Shown piece after piece: positions 9,637-18,196 of a stretch of 64,000 nt of DNA. Positions within the stretch are counted from its first letter, which is position 1. Each line of letters begins with the position of its first letter. The stretch comes from Pseudoduganella rivuli (GTDB lineage Bacteria > Pseudomonadota > Gammaproteobacteria > Burkholderiales > Burkholderiaceae_D). Where the stretch lies: assembly GCF_009674485.1 (NCBI RefSeq), contig NZ_WKJJ01000003.1, positions 186,001 through 250,000 on the forward strand. The letters are read 5' to 3'. The translations under genes were made by a program, and so were the position numbers. Below the pieces are notes generated by a model. It saw nothing but the letters and a program-made list of their open reading frames with translations. It ran no database searches and had not been told where the DNA came from.

Positions 9637-10299
9637 TTACTTCTTCGGCGAAACAGACTTCAGCACCACCGGTTTGGCTTCCGTGGTTTCAGCCGCCACG
9701 ACAGCCGCGACCGGCTTGTCTTCTTCGGCGCTGTGGCCGCTCAATTCCGCAACGGCTTCAGCCAGCGGCTTGGCGGCAGGCTTGCCTTTGGCTTCCGCTT
9801 TTGCCTCAGTTTTTGCTTCCGCCTTGGCGGCTTTCGGCGCTGCGGCTGGCGCATCGACAATTTCCGATTCGGCCGGCTCATTGTGCACCACGGCGGCAGC
9901 TGCAGGCTGGTTGGCGACTTTGGCGGCCAGTGCCAGCGGCTTGGCGGCAACGGACGCTGCGGTTGCAGTGGCTTCCTTGAACTGGTCTTTCACCAGTTGC
10001 AGCAATTCAGCCTGGGTTTTGCTGGCAATGCTGTACAGCTCGCGGCTGTAAGCCAGGAAGTTATCCAGATTCGGAGTTTGCACGATCAGGTCGCGCGGGT
10101 CACGGGCTTCCAGCAGTTGCTTGGCAACGGCCGACGATTTTTCCACCGAAGCGCGGGTCGTGCTGAAATTCAGCGCGATGACTTGCTGTACGCCTTCGAA
10201 GGCGGTGGTGGCATAGTGATTGGCGATGTCCAGCTGGGTTTCCAGCTGGGACTTGGCGGAAGCGGTGGCTGCGGAAAACTGTTCGGTGAATGCGTTCAT
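9637..10299 (-). CDS. Phasin family protein (polyhydroxyalkanoate granule coat)
   Basis: 220 residues. The first 120 or so match the phasin family: MNAFTEQFSAATASAKSQLE, FNTT-like SFSTTRASVEKSSAVAKQLL context, and DLIVQTPNLDNFLAYSRELY. The C-terminal 90 residues are an Ala/Lys/Glu/Pro-rich tail ending in VSPKK, low in complexity. Phasins coat PHA granules and control their number and size. GGAGAAGTAG precedes the ATG. A 17-bp perfect dyad lies 23-39 bases upstream of the start and may be the binding site of the PHA-responsive repressor PhaR (inferred). Confidence 0.87.
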   Translation of the reverse strand: MNAFTEQFSAATASAKSQLETQLDIANHYATTAFEGVQQVIALNFSTTRASVEKSSAVAKQLLEARDPRDLIVQTPNLDNFLAYSRELYSIASKTQAELLQLVKDQFKEATATAASVAAKPLALAAKVANQPAAAAVVHNEPAESEIVDAPAAAPKAAKAEAKTEAKAEAKGKPAAKPLAEAVAELSGHSAEEDKPVAAVVAAETTEAKPVVLKSVSPKK

Positions 10300-10321
10300 C
10301 TACTTCTCCTGGAAACGGTTC

Positions 10322-10338
10322 ATATTGCGCTGCAATAT
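10322..10338. promoter_or_regulatory. Perfect 7-3-7 dyad in the phasin promoter
   Basis: ATATTGC-GCT-GCAATAT is a perfect inverted repeat just upstream of the phasin ribosome-binding site. It includes a TATATT that could be the -10 element on the minus strand. PhaR repressors bind TGC/GCA-rich sites at phasin promoters, so this is a candidate PhaR operator. Confidence 0.5.
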
Positions 10339-10542
10339 AAATCATTCTAGCGGTGATTTTCAGCCGTGAAAAGTTATTTTTTCCGCCACCGCTGCGGCTT
10401 GCACGATACAAGGGTAAGTCACGGTGCGGCGTTGCAACAAGCATCTGTGGATGGGCGCATAATGCGCTGCAACAAAGCAACACTATTTACTTTGTCGATT
10501 GCCTGTGCCTTTACAATCGAATCAACGACAACAGGAGGGTGC

Positions 10543-11826
10543 ATGAATGCCGTGAACGTGGATGTGGTCATACGCAACGCCAGCCTGCCGGACGGCCGGC
10601 GCGGCATCGATATCGCCGTGCAGGGCGAGCGCATTGTCGACGTGGGGCCGGCGCTGGCGCTGCGGGGCGCGCGGGAAATCGACGCGGGCGGCGATCTGGT
10701 GGCGCCGCCGTTTGTCGATGCCCACTTCCACATGGACGCCACGCTCAGTTATGGCCTGCCGCGCGTGAACCAGTCCGGCACCCTGTTGGAGGGCATTGCC
10801 TTGTGGGGCGAACTGAAACCCCATTTGACGCAGGAAGCGCTGGTCGAGCGCGCTTTGCGTTATTGCGACTGGGCCGTGGCGCGGGGCTTGCTGGCGATCC
10901 GCACCCACGTCGACGTGTGCGACGACCGCCTGCTGGCGGTGGAAGCGCTGCTGGAAGTCAAACGCAAGGTGGCGCCGTACCTCGACATGCAACTGGTGGC
11001 GTTTCCCCAGGATGGCTTGCTGCGCAGTCCCACCGCGCTGGCCAACCTGAAGCGCGCGATTGCCATGGGTGTCGACGTGGTTGGCGGCATTCCCCATTTC
11101 GAGCGCACGATGGCCGATGGCGCGGAATCCGTGCGCATCCTGTGCGCCTTCGCGGCCGATCAGGGGCTGCGCGTCGACATGCATTGCGACGAGTCCGACG
11201 ATCCGCTGTCGCGCCACATCGAAACCCTGGCCAGCGAAACGCACCGGCTGGGCCTGCATGGCCGGGTGGCGGGCTCGCACCTGACGTCCATGCATTCGAT
11301 GGATAATTACTATGTCAGCAAATTGCTTCCGCTGATGCGCGAAGCGGGCGTGGCGGCCATTGCCAATCCGCTGATTAACATCACGTTGCAGGGCCGCCAC
11401 GACACATATCCGAAGCGGCGTGGCATGACGCGGGTGCCGGAGTTGCTGGCGGCCGGCATCGACGTGGCGTTCGGCCACGATTGCGTGATGGACCCGTGGT
11501 ACAGCCTGGGTTCCGGCGACATGCTGGAAGTGGCGCACATGGGCTTGCACGTGGCGCAAATGACGGGACAGGACGCGATGCGCGCGTGCTTTACCGCCGT
11601 CACGGACACGCCGGCCCGCATCCTGGGACTGGACGGTTACGGTCTGGCGCCGGGGTGCTATGCCGACCTGGTGTGGCTGGATGCGGCCAGTCCCGTGGAA
11701 GCGATCCGCCTGCGCGCCGCACGCCGCATGGTGATGCGGCGTGGGCAGGTGGTCAGCGAAATGCCGCGCACGGGGGCGACCTTGCATTTGCCGGGGCGGC
11801 CCGCTGGCGTGGATTTCCGTTTGTAA
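10543..11826 (+). CDS. Cytosine deaminase-like amidohydrolase
   Basis: 427 residues from the ATG at 10543, preceded by AGGAGGGTGC. The protein lines up along its length with E. coli cytosine deaminase CodA: metal-binding HFHMD (HxH), THVDV, the substrate Gln in VAFPQDG, the catalytic Glu in HCDESDD, the metal His in GSHLTSMHS and the metal Asp in FGHDCVMDPW. Such enzymes hydrolyse cytosine to uracil or act on related s-triazines. In CodA the residue after the last metal ligand is Asp (Asp314, known from mutants to shape substrate choice), whereas here it is Cys, so the natural substrate may differ. No cytosine permease gene is adjacent. Cytoplasmic. Confidence 0.85.
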   Translation: MNAVNVDVVIRNASLPDGRRGIDIAVQGERIVDVGPALALRGAREIDAGGDLVAPPFVDAHFHMDATLSYGLPRVNQSGTLLEGIALWGELKPHLTQEALVERALRYCDWAVARGLLAIRTHVDVCDDRLLAVEALLEVKRKVAPYLDMQLVAFPQDGLLRSPTALANLKRAIAMGVDVVGGIPHFERTMADGAESVRILCAFAADQGLRVDMHCDESDDPLSRHIETLASETHRLGLHGRVAGSHLTSMHSMDNYYVSKLLPLMREAGVAAIANPLINITLQGRHDTYPKRRGMTRVPELLAAGIDVAFGHDCVMDPWYSLGSGDMLEVAHMGLHVAQMTGQDAMRACFTAVTDTPARILGLDGYGLAPGCYADLVWLDAASPVEAIRLRAARRMVMRRGQVVSEMPRTGATLHLPGRPAGVDFRL

Positions 11827-11874
11827 TGGCGTCTCGCGGTAACATGGCTATTTCCCATCATCATTGCAAACACC

Positions 11875-12384
11875 ATGCTGATCCTGTCTACCGAACGCCT
11901 GAACTTGCGCACCGTGAATGCCGACGATGCGCCGTTTTACCTGGAACTGGTCAATGACCCATCGTGGATCGCCAACATCGGCGACCGCGGCATCCGGACG
12001 GTGGAGGCGGCGCGCACCGCGTTGCTGGAAGGTCCGGTGGCGGCGCACCTGCGGCTGGGCTATTCGCTGTACCTGGTGGAGCGCCGCAGCGATGGCGTGC
12101 CGATGGGACTGTGCGGCCTGTTGAAACGCGATTTCCTGCCCGGCACCGACATCGGCTATGCGCTGGCGCGCCGCTACTGGGGCCATGGCTATGCACGCGA
12201 GGCGGCGGCTGCCGTATTGGCGCATGCGCGCGATACGCTGAAACTGCCATGCCTGATGGCCATCACGCATCCGGACAACCAGCCATCGATCGACTTGCTG
12301 GCAAAGCTGGGCTGGCAATATGTAGAACGAAAGCAACTGCCGGGCTATGACGGCGACAGCAATATCTATCGCCTGGAGTTTTAG
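11875..12384 (+). CDS. GNAT family N-acetyltransferase (RimJ/RimL type)
   Basis: 169 residues with the opening ILSTERLNLRTVNADDAPFY typical of the ribosomal-protein-alanine acetyltransferase branch, and the acetyl-CoA motif A in YALARRYWGHGYAREAA. It transfers acetyl from acetyl-CoA to an amine; the target cannot be told from sequence. It stands between the deaminase and the chemotaxis receptor, both on the same strand, without obvious functional linkage. Confidence 0.85.
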   Translation: MLILSTERLNLRTVNADDAPFYLELVNDPSWIANIGDRGIRTVEAARTALLEGPVAAHLRLGYSLYLVERRSDGVPMGLCGLLKRDFLPGTDIGYALARRYWGHGYAREAAAAVLAHARDTLKLPCLMAITHPDNQPSIDLLAKLGWQYVERKQLPGYDGDSNIYRLEF

Positions 12385-12567
12385 GTTGTTAAGAACTGTT
12401 GCATGGCCACAAAACTCCTGACACAATCGCGCCCCTCTATTGGCTTTTGCCAGGGCGGGGCGCATGATGTGGAGTGACAGGACGAAAGGTCTCTGTATGC
12501 AAGTTGCTCCCCAGAATCCGTGGCACAAGACCATGTCCGGTAACACATTCTTTTCCAGGGGTAACAA

Positions 12568-14181
12568 ATGAAACTCGCGAACCTGAAAATAGGCGTGCGT
12601 CTCGGCTTGCTCAGCGGCTTCTTCCTGATTGCCTTGCTGGCAGTCGGCATGGCTGGCTGGCGCGCGCTGGTCGTGATCAAGGACCGCAATGCGGAAGGCA
12701 TGCAGCGCTCCGCGATGTTGACGCAGGCCGTCGATATCGCGCGCAGCTCACAGGTGGAATTCAAGATCCAGGTGCAGGAGTGGAAGAACATCCTGTTGCG
12801 CGGCCATGACCCGGCCAATCTGGATAAATACACGCAAGCGTTCGTCAAGACGGGCAAACAGGTGAATGACGAACTGGGCAAGCTGAAAGCCTTGCTGGCC
12901 AAGTTGAATTTGCCGTCGCCGCTGGTCGATGAAGCGCAGCGCATGCACGAAGAGCTGGGCGTGAATTACCTGAAAGCGCTGAAGCAGTACGATGCCGCCA
13001 ATCCGGACAGCTATAAAGTGGTCGATGGCCTCGTCAAAGGCATGGACCGGGCCCCGACGGCCAAGATCGATGAAATCGTCGCCTATATCGGCAAACAGTC
13101 CGCCATGGAAGTGAAGGATATGGCGGCCGACAACGAAGCGGCCTACAGCCGCGCCATGGTGTGGCAGATATTCATGCTGGTGCTGGCCATGATGGCCGGC
13201 AGCATGCTGATGGTGTGGCTGATCCGGGGGATTACGCGTCCGCTGGCGCAAGCCATCGGCATTGCGCAAACCGTGGCGGAAGGGGATTTGCGCTGCGATA
13301 TGGAAGCGTCGCGCCGCGATGAAATCGGCGACTTGCTGCGCGCGCTGCGGCGCATGAGCGATAACCTGGCGCGCATCGTCGGCGAAGTGCGCCATGGCAC
13401 GGAAACCATTGCCACCGCCAGCACACAGATCGCCTCGGGCAATGTGGACTTGTCGTCCCGTACCGATGCGCAAGCCAGTTCGCTGGAAGAGACGTCCGCC
13501 TCGATGATCGAGCTGACGTCGACCGTGCGCCAGAACCATGAAAACGCGGGGCAGGCGCAGCGGCTGGCTGAAGAAGCTTCGCATGTGGCGCAAAAAGGCG
13601 GCGACACGGTATCGGAAGTGGTGCAAACGATGGGCGCCATCAACGAGTCGTCGCGCAAGATCGTCGACATCATCAGCGTCATCGACGGCATTGCGTTCCA
13701 GACCAATATCCTCGCATTGAATGCGGCGGTGGAAGCGGCCCGCGCCGGTGAACAGGGCCGTGGCTTTGCCGTGGTGGCGTCCGAAGTGCGCTCGCTGGCG
13801 CACCGTTCGGCGGCAGCCGCCAAGGAAATCAAGGAATTGATCAGCAGCTCGGTGGAGCGCGTCGACCAGGGCACCCGCCTTGTGTCGCAGGCGGGGGAAA
13901 CCATGACGGAAGTCGTGGCCAGCGTGGAACGGGTCACGGCCGTGATCCGCGAAATCGCCCTGGCCAGCACCGAGCAGCAGGAAGGCATCGAGCAGATCGG
14001 CCAGGCCATCAGCCAGATGGACAGTTCGACGCAGCAAAATGCCGCGCTGGTCCAGCAAGCGTCGGCTGCCGCCGATTCATTGCAGCAGCAGGCGCATACG
14101 CTGGCTGAAGCTGTCAGCATCTTCAAGCTGCACGAGCAGGAGCGGTTGCAGGCGCAAGTTTCGCGCCCGCTGCTGAACTAA
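12568..14181 (+). CDS. Methyl-accepting chemotaxis protein
   Basis: 537 residues: a transmembrane helix near residues 11-31, a periplasmic four-helix-bundle type sensor (about 35-190), a second membrane helix (about 194-214), a HAMP domain starting with RGITRPLAQ, and a cytoplasmic signalling domain with the conserved hairpin tip around IAFQTNILALNAAVEAARAG. It senses an external or periplasmic signal and controls CheA; the ligand is unknown. No C-terminal CheR-binding pentapeptide is seen. GGGG-TAACAA upstream of the ATG is the weak ribosome site. The 183-base gap before it holds no gene. Its stop lies three bases from the stop of the convergent GH13 gene. Confidence 0.93.
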   Translation: MKLANLKIGVRLGLLSGFFLIALLAVGMAGWRALVVIKDRNAEGMQRSAMLTQAVDIARSSQVEFKIQVQEWKNILLRGHDPANLDKYTQAFVKTGKQVNDELGKLKALLAKLNLPSPLVDEAQRMHEELGVNYLKALKQYDAANPDSYKVVDGLVKGMDRAPTAKIDEIVAYIGKQSAMEVKDMAADNEAAYSRAMVWQIFMLVLAMMAGSMLMVWLIRGITRPLAQAIGIAQTVAEGDLRCDMEASRRDEIGDLLRALRRMSDNLARIVGEVRHGTETIATASTQIASGNVDLSSRTDAQASSLEETSASMIELTSTVRQNHENAGQAQRLAEEASHVAQKGGDTVSEVVQTMGAINESSRKIVDIISVIDGIAFQTNILALNAAVEAARAGEQGRGFAVVASEVRSLAHRSAAAAKEIKELISSSVERVDQGTRLVSQAGETMTEVVASVERVTAVIREIALASTEQQEGIEQIGQAISQMDSSTQQNAALVQQASAAADSLQQQAHTLAEAVSIFKLHEQERLQAQVSRPLLN

Positions 14182-14184
14182 GTT

Positions 14185-16794
14185 TTACGGGGCGACAGCG
14201 GGGAAGAACCATTGCAGCGGCAAATGTACCCGCTCCGCCCACGATTTTTCGTTGTGGGCGCCGCCCTGCGCTTCGTGGTAATACAGGTTACGGCCCAGCA
14301 TGAAGCCTTTGGACAGCATCACGTCGCGCATGGCGCGCGTGCCTTCCACGCCATCGTTGTTGGTCCCTGCATCGATATAGAACTGGACGTTGCCCGGAGC
14401 GGGCGCCTGGCCGACCACGGCGCCCTGGGCCCACCAGAACGAGCTGGAGACGCCGCCCGCCTTGCTGAAGACATCCGGCCGGTGCGCGGCAATGTGGATG
14501 GAGGCGATACCGCCCAGCGATGAGCCCATGATGGCCGTATCTTGCGGCCCCGTGCGCGTGCGCAGCGTGCGGTCGATGTAGGGCTTCACGGTATCCACGA
14601 TGAATTGTTCGTATTGCTCGATCTTGCCGCCGCCATGCTGGGGATCGCAGCATGGCGTGTATTCAGCCATCCGTTCCGGCGAGTTGTCGATGCCGACCAC
14701 GATGGTTTCCGCCATCTTCCCTTCGGCAATCAAGCGGTCCACGGTTTCATCGATGCCCCATTCCACGCCATAGGCGGCCGTCTTGGCATCGAACAGGTTT
14801 TGCCCGTCGTGCATGTACAGCACGGGGTAGCGCATGTCGGGGCGCGTGGCATAGCTGGGGGGCAGGTACACGCGCAGCTTGCGGCGGTTACCCAGTTGCG
14901 GCGATTCGACATCGTCGATGATGCGTACGGTCCCGGCGGCGATGCGCGGCGGGTCCAGTTCCAGCACCAGTGCGGAGCGGGCCGGCAGTGCCACCTCCTC
15001 TTTCAAACCGTAGCGCTGGCCGCTGATCACGTCGCGGCCTTCCGCCACCCCCACCAGCATTTCACGGAAGCGCGCGGTTTTCAGCGGCATCGCCTTGTTA
15101 TTCAAATTGATGGCGACCATGATCTTGTGGGTTCCGTCATAGCGGAAGTACACATACGTATCGTTTTCCGGCCCGAAGTGCATCAGCTTGCCGTTGTGGA
15201 TGACGCTTTGTCCCTTGCGCCAGTTCAGCAGTTTTTTCAGGTAAGCCTGCGCGGCCAGCTGCTGCTTCGTCAAGCCCTGTCCCGTGAACGCATTGACCTT
15301 GTCCCCCGCCCAGCCGCCGGGGAAGTCCTGGCGGTACGACGGATCGTCGCGGCCCCTGGTGGTGCTGGTCATCTGGATTTCCGTGCCATAGTACAGTTGC
15401 GGGATGCGGGGCATGGTCAAGACATACGCCATGGCGATGCGGAACAGCGCGTCGTCATGTTTGACCACGCTGAACGTGCGCGCCATGTCGTGGTTGCCCT
15501 CGAACAGCGTCATGTTGGCCGCGTCGGGATACAGGTAATCCTGCGACACGGTTTCATGCAGCGACTTCAGGCTGTAGCCTTCGTCACCGGCCAGTACGCG
15601 GCGCAGCGTATCGTTGAGGGGGAAGTCCATCATGCTGGGCATGTTCGAGACATAGCCATTGAAGTTCTGCTTGTTCTTCAGCCAGTGCGCCACCACGGGA
15701 ATCTGGGTGCTCCATTCTTCGCCCACCAGGTTCAGGTTCGGATACTCGGCCATGATGCGGCGCGACCAGTCCGAAAGGAATGCCGTGTTCGAATAGCCGT
15801 AGGTATCCACGCGCAAACCCGCCAGCCCCGCGTACTCGATCCACCAGATGGCGTTTTGAATCAGGTACGTCGCCAGCTCGGGATTGGCCTGGTTCATGTC
15901 CGGCATGTTCGGCGAAAACCAGCCCTCGGTGAAATCCTTGCGGTCGGCCTGCGACGCGTACGGGTCTTGCACGGCCACGCGGTGGTGCTGCGTCGGCGCG
16001 TATTTGCCGCTGTGCGTGATCCAGTCCGGCGTCGGCAAATCGCGCATCCACCAGTGCTGCATGCCGATATGGTTCAGCACCACGTCCTGGATCACGCCGA
16101 TGCCTTTTTCACGGGCTTTGGCGGCAAACGCGCGGAAGTCTTCATTGGTGCCATAGCGCGCATCGATCTTGTACAGGTCGGTGGCGGAATAGCCGTGGTA
16201 CGAATACGCCGGCATATTGTTTTCCACCAGCGGCGTCGGCCACACCATGGTGTAGCCCATGTCCGCGATATAGCCCAGCGCATTGGTCATGCCCTGCAAA
16301 TCGCCGCCATGGCGGCCGGAACCGTTCTTGCGGTCCAGCTTGTCCGGCATGCCGGCCACCGTGTCGTTGCCCGGGTTGCCGTTGGCGAAGCGGTCCGGCA
16401 TCACCTGGTAAATCGCATCGGCGCTGGAAAAGCCTTTGCGCTGCGCGGAACCGGGAGTACGCGCTTGCAACTCATAGTGGTAAATCACGGACCCTTTGCC
16501 GGCGGCGGCAAACGCGATATCGAACTTGCCGGGCAGGGCGGCGCCGTCGATGGCGAGGTCGATGAACAGGTAATTGCGGTTGGCGACGCGCTTGACGCCC
16601 TGGATTGTCACGTCGGGATAATTCAGGCTCGGTTCCAGGTCCGCGATGTCTTTGCCGTGCACCAGCAATTGCAGCGTCTTGTGTTGCATGCCGGTCCACC
16701 AGAATGCCGGTTCCAGGTGCTCGATGCGGTAATCCCGGGCCTGCGCGCCCAGGCAGGCGGCGGCCGCCACCATTGCCAGCACGGTTCGTTTCAT
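14185..16794 (-). CDS. Exported GH13 cyclomaltodextrinase-like hydrolase fused to a PF00756-type esterase
   Basis: 869 residues with a signal peptide (MKRTVLAMVAAAACLGAQA). Residues about 22-110 resemble the cyclomaltodextrinase N-domain. A GH13 barrel follows (about 125-500) with nucleophile Asp330 (GLRVDT), acid/base Glu359 (LVGEEW) and the transition-state Asp in EGNHD. A beta domain ends near 595. The last 270 residues are a separate alpha/beta-hydrolase: RYPVLYMHDGQNLFD, nucleophile Ser759 in GSSLGG, and His in GGAHNEKSWA. The fusion joins starch cutting with ester removal, and the same esterase type is encoded alone at 16956 and 28527. A HexR-like dyad lies 12-28 bases upstream of the ATG. 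Start chosen for CGGAG upstream. Confidence 0.9.
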   Translation of the reverse strand: MKRTVLAMVAAAACLGAQARDYRIEHLEPAFWWTGMQHKTLQLLVHGKDIADLEPSLNYPDVTIQGVKRVANRNYLFIDLAIDGAALPGKFDIAFAAAGKGSVIYHYELQARTPGSAQRKGFSSADAIYQVMPDRFANGNPGNDTVAGMPDKLDRKNGSGRHGGDLQGMTNALGYIADMGYTMVWPTPLVENNMPAYSYHGYSATDLYKIDARYGTNEDFRAFAAKAREKGIGVIQDVVLNHIGMQHWWMRDLPTPDWITHSGKYAPTQHHRVAVQDPYASQADRKDFTEGWFSPNMPDMNQANPELATYLIQNAIWWIEYAGLAGLRVDTYGYSNTAFLSDWSRRIMAEYPNLNLVGEEWSTQIPVVAHWLKNKQNFNGYVSNMPSMMDFPLNDTLRRVLAGDEGYSLKSLHETVSQDYLYPDAANMTLFEGNHDMARTFSVVKHDDALFRIAMAYVLTMPRIPQLYYGTEIQMTSTTRGRDDPSYRQDFPGGWAGDKVNAFTGQGLTKQQLAAQAYLKKLLNWRKGQSVIHNGKLMHFGPENDTYVYFRYDGTHKIMVAINLNNKAMPLKTARFREMLVGVAEGRDVISGQRYGLKEEVALPARSALVLELDPPRIAAGTVRIIDDVESPQLGNRRKLRVYLPPSYATRPDMRYPVLYMHDGQNLFDAKTAAYGVEWGIDETVDRLIAEGKMAETIVVGIDNSPERMAEYTPCCDPQHGGGKIEQYEQFIVDTVKPYIDRTLRTRTGPQDTAIMGSSLGGIASIHIAAHRPDVFSKAGGVSSSFWWAQGAVVGQAPAPGNVQFYIDAGTNNDGVEGTRAMRDVMLSKGFMLGRNLYYHEAQGGAHNEKSWAERVHLPLQWFFPAVAP

Positions 16795-16805
16795 GCGATC
16801 TCCGA

Positions 16806-16822
16806 TAGTAGTTGCGCTACAT
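16806..16822. promoter_or_regulatory. HexR-like operator (TAGTA-N7-TACAT)
   Basis: The core GTAG-TTGCG-CTAC is a perfect dyad. The centre (16814) is 20 bases upstream of the GH13-esterase start, a position inside the leader that suits a repressor road-block; it may also serve the divergent esterase starting at 16956. Confidence 0.6.
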
Positions 16823-16955
16823 TAGCTTTTATAACTCCATAGTATGAAAGGAAGGTGATCAGTATGCAACGGATTTAACAATCTAGTTCAGGTACATTAC
16901 CTGGATGTTGCATACGCCGCGCTATGCTGTGGTTTTCGCATTTACAAGGATGTTC

Positions 16956-17906
16956 ATGGCGGTTTGGGGCAGGCGGGTGGTATTGAAGGCGGCGATCGCA
17001 TGCGGCACGCTGGCTGCCGCGCCGGTGCTGGCGCAGGGTGGCGACGGGACATTCGTCACGCTCGATGCCTTTCCGTCCCGGCATGTCGCCTCGCGCAAAG
17101 TCGTGGTGTGGCTGCCGCCCGGCTATGACGGTTCCAGCCAGCGCTACCCGGTGCTGTATATGCACGACGGCCAAAACCTGTTCGATCCGAAAACCGCGAT
17201 GGGCGGCCAGGCGTGGGAAGTGCACAAGGTGCTGGCGTCGCTGATCGCCTCCGGCGCGGCCCGTCCCGCCATCGTGGTGGGCATCTGGAGCAACCGCGAC
17301 CGCGCCCGCGAATACGGCCCGGCCGCTGCCGTGGAAACGCTGGCGCCGGACTTGCGGGCCGCCTTGCTGGGTGATCCGCCCATTCCCGGCGGCATGCCGA
17401 CCCTGTCTGACCAATACCTGCGCTTCCTGGTGGAAGAATTGAAGCCGGCCATCGACAGCCGCTTCCGCACGCAGAAGGAGCGGGTCGGCACCTTCATCCT
17501 GGGTTCCTCGATGGGCGGGCTGATTTCCCTGTATGCGGTGGCGCGCCACCCGGAAGTGTTTGCGGGCGCGGCCTGCCTGTCCACGCACTGGCCCGTGACG
17601 ACGAATTTCAACATGCTATTCGATAAGGACGACATGCGTCCCGTGCGCATCGCGTCCGCCTGGTTTGACTGGCTGGGCAAGGCCTTGCCGCGCGCCGGCG
17701 CCTTGAAACTGTATTTCGACCATGGTGATGCGACGCTCGACGCGTTGTATGCGCCATACCAGCAGCAAATGGACGCCATCCTGCGCGTCAAGGGCTACCG
17801 CCAGGGCATCGACGTGATCAGCAAGGTCTATCCCGGCGCCGACCATAGCGAGGCGGCTTGGCGCAGCCGGGTGGATATTCCGCTGCGCTTCCTGTTGATG
17901 CCTTAA
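16956..17906 (+). CDS. Exported esterase (PF00756-type alpha/beta hydrolase)
   Basis: 316 residues from the ATG at 16956, chosen because AAGGA lies five bases upstream; an ATG at 16950 is the alternative. The signal peptide ends around APVLAQ. The fold shows RYPVLYMHDGQNLFD, the nucleophile elbow LGSSMGG, and His in GADHSEAAWRSR, matching the C-terminal domain of the neighbouring GH13 fusion. The family includes acyl-sugar, feruloyl and siderophore esterases. Its position between a starch hydrolase and a maltodextrin-type receptor suggests it removes acyl groups from glucans, which is an inference. Confidence 0.85.
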   Translation: MAVWGRRVVLKAAIACGTLAAAPVLAQGGDGTFVTLDAFPSRHVASRKVVVWLPPGYDGSSQRYPVLYMHDGQNLFDPKTAMGGQAWEVHKVLASLIASGAARPAIVVGIWSNRDRAREYGPAAAVETLAPDLRAALLGDPPIPGGMPTLSDQYLRFLVEELKPAIDSRFRTQKERVGTFILGSSMGGLISLYAVARHPEVFAGAACLSTHWPVTTNFNMLFDKDDMRPVRIASAWFDWLGKALPRAGALKLYFDHGDATLDALYAPYQQQMDAILRVKGYRQGIDVISKVYPGADHSEAAWRSRVDIPLRFLLMP

Positions 17907-17930
17907 TTTGAGCAACCAACATCTCGTCAC

Positions 17931-17947
17931 TTGTAGTCTCACTACAA
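17931..17947. promoter_or_regulatory. HexR-like operator, perfect copy (TTGTAGT-CTC-ACTACAA)
   Basis: This is a perfect 7-3-7 inverted repeat and the best copy of the shared dyad. It lies about 105 bases upstream of the -35 element of the TonB-dependent receptor gene, with a second copy 33 bases downstream (centre to centre). Confidence 0.68.
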
Positions 17948-17963
17948 TCCCTTGTTGCATTCT

Positions 17964-17980
17964 TTGTAGCCCAAATACAA
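17964..17980. promoter_or_regulatory. HexR-like operator, second copy (TTGTA-N7-TACAA)
   Basis: Both half-sites TTGTA and TACAA are intact with the same seven-base spacing as the copy at 17931; only the inner bases differ. The tandem pair is three helical turns apart, allowing cooperative binding. Confidence 0.58.
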
Positions 17981-18051
17981 CGGCTGCGGCCTTTCCATTG
18001 ATAAATCAAGGCTGTAAAACAGTGTTGTTCCGTAGTCTTGTTTAACTTTGG

Positions 18052-18079
18052 TTGACACTGCATCTAGTTTTAATACAAA
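18052..18079 (+). promoter_or_regulatory. Probable sigma-70 promoter of the TonB-dependent receptor
   Basis: A consensus -35 TTGACA (18052-18057) is followed after 16 bases by TACAAA (18074-18079) in an AT-rich stretch. It leaves a leader of roughly 110 bases before the ATG at 18197. Confidence 0.5.
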
Positions 18080-18196
18080 ATTCTGTACAGGACGTCTAAT
18101 AGAACGTTTGCTTTCCCGGATCCCGTGTAGTCGAGATAAAGAGTCGACAGGTTGCAGTTGCGGGAATTTTTACTTGTGATGAAGAGGGGACACCTG

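Noticed and set aside
10366..10542. N-terminal extension of the deaminase frame
   Set aside because: The frame happens to be open upstream, but AGGAGGG sits right before the ATG at 10543 and the CodA alignment starts there.
12385..12567. Possible riboswitch in the leader of the chemotaxis gene
   Set aside because: Some short stems can be drawn, but no known aptamer core such as cyclic-di-GMP or glycine could be recognised by eye.
14542..16842. Open frame of 766 codons antisense to the GH13-esterase gene
   Set aside because: The sense frame has all catalytic motifs; the antisense product has none and no ribosome site.
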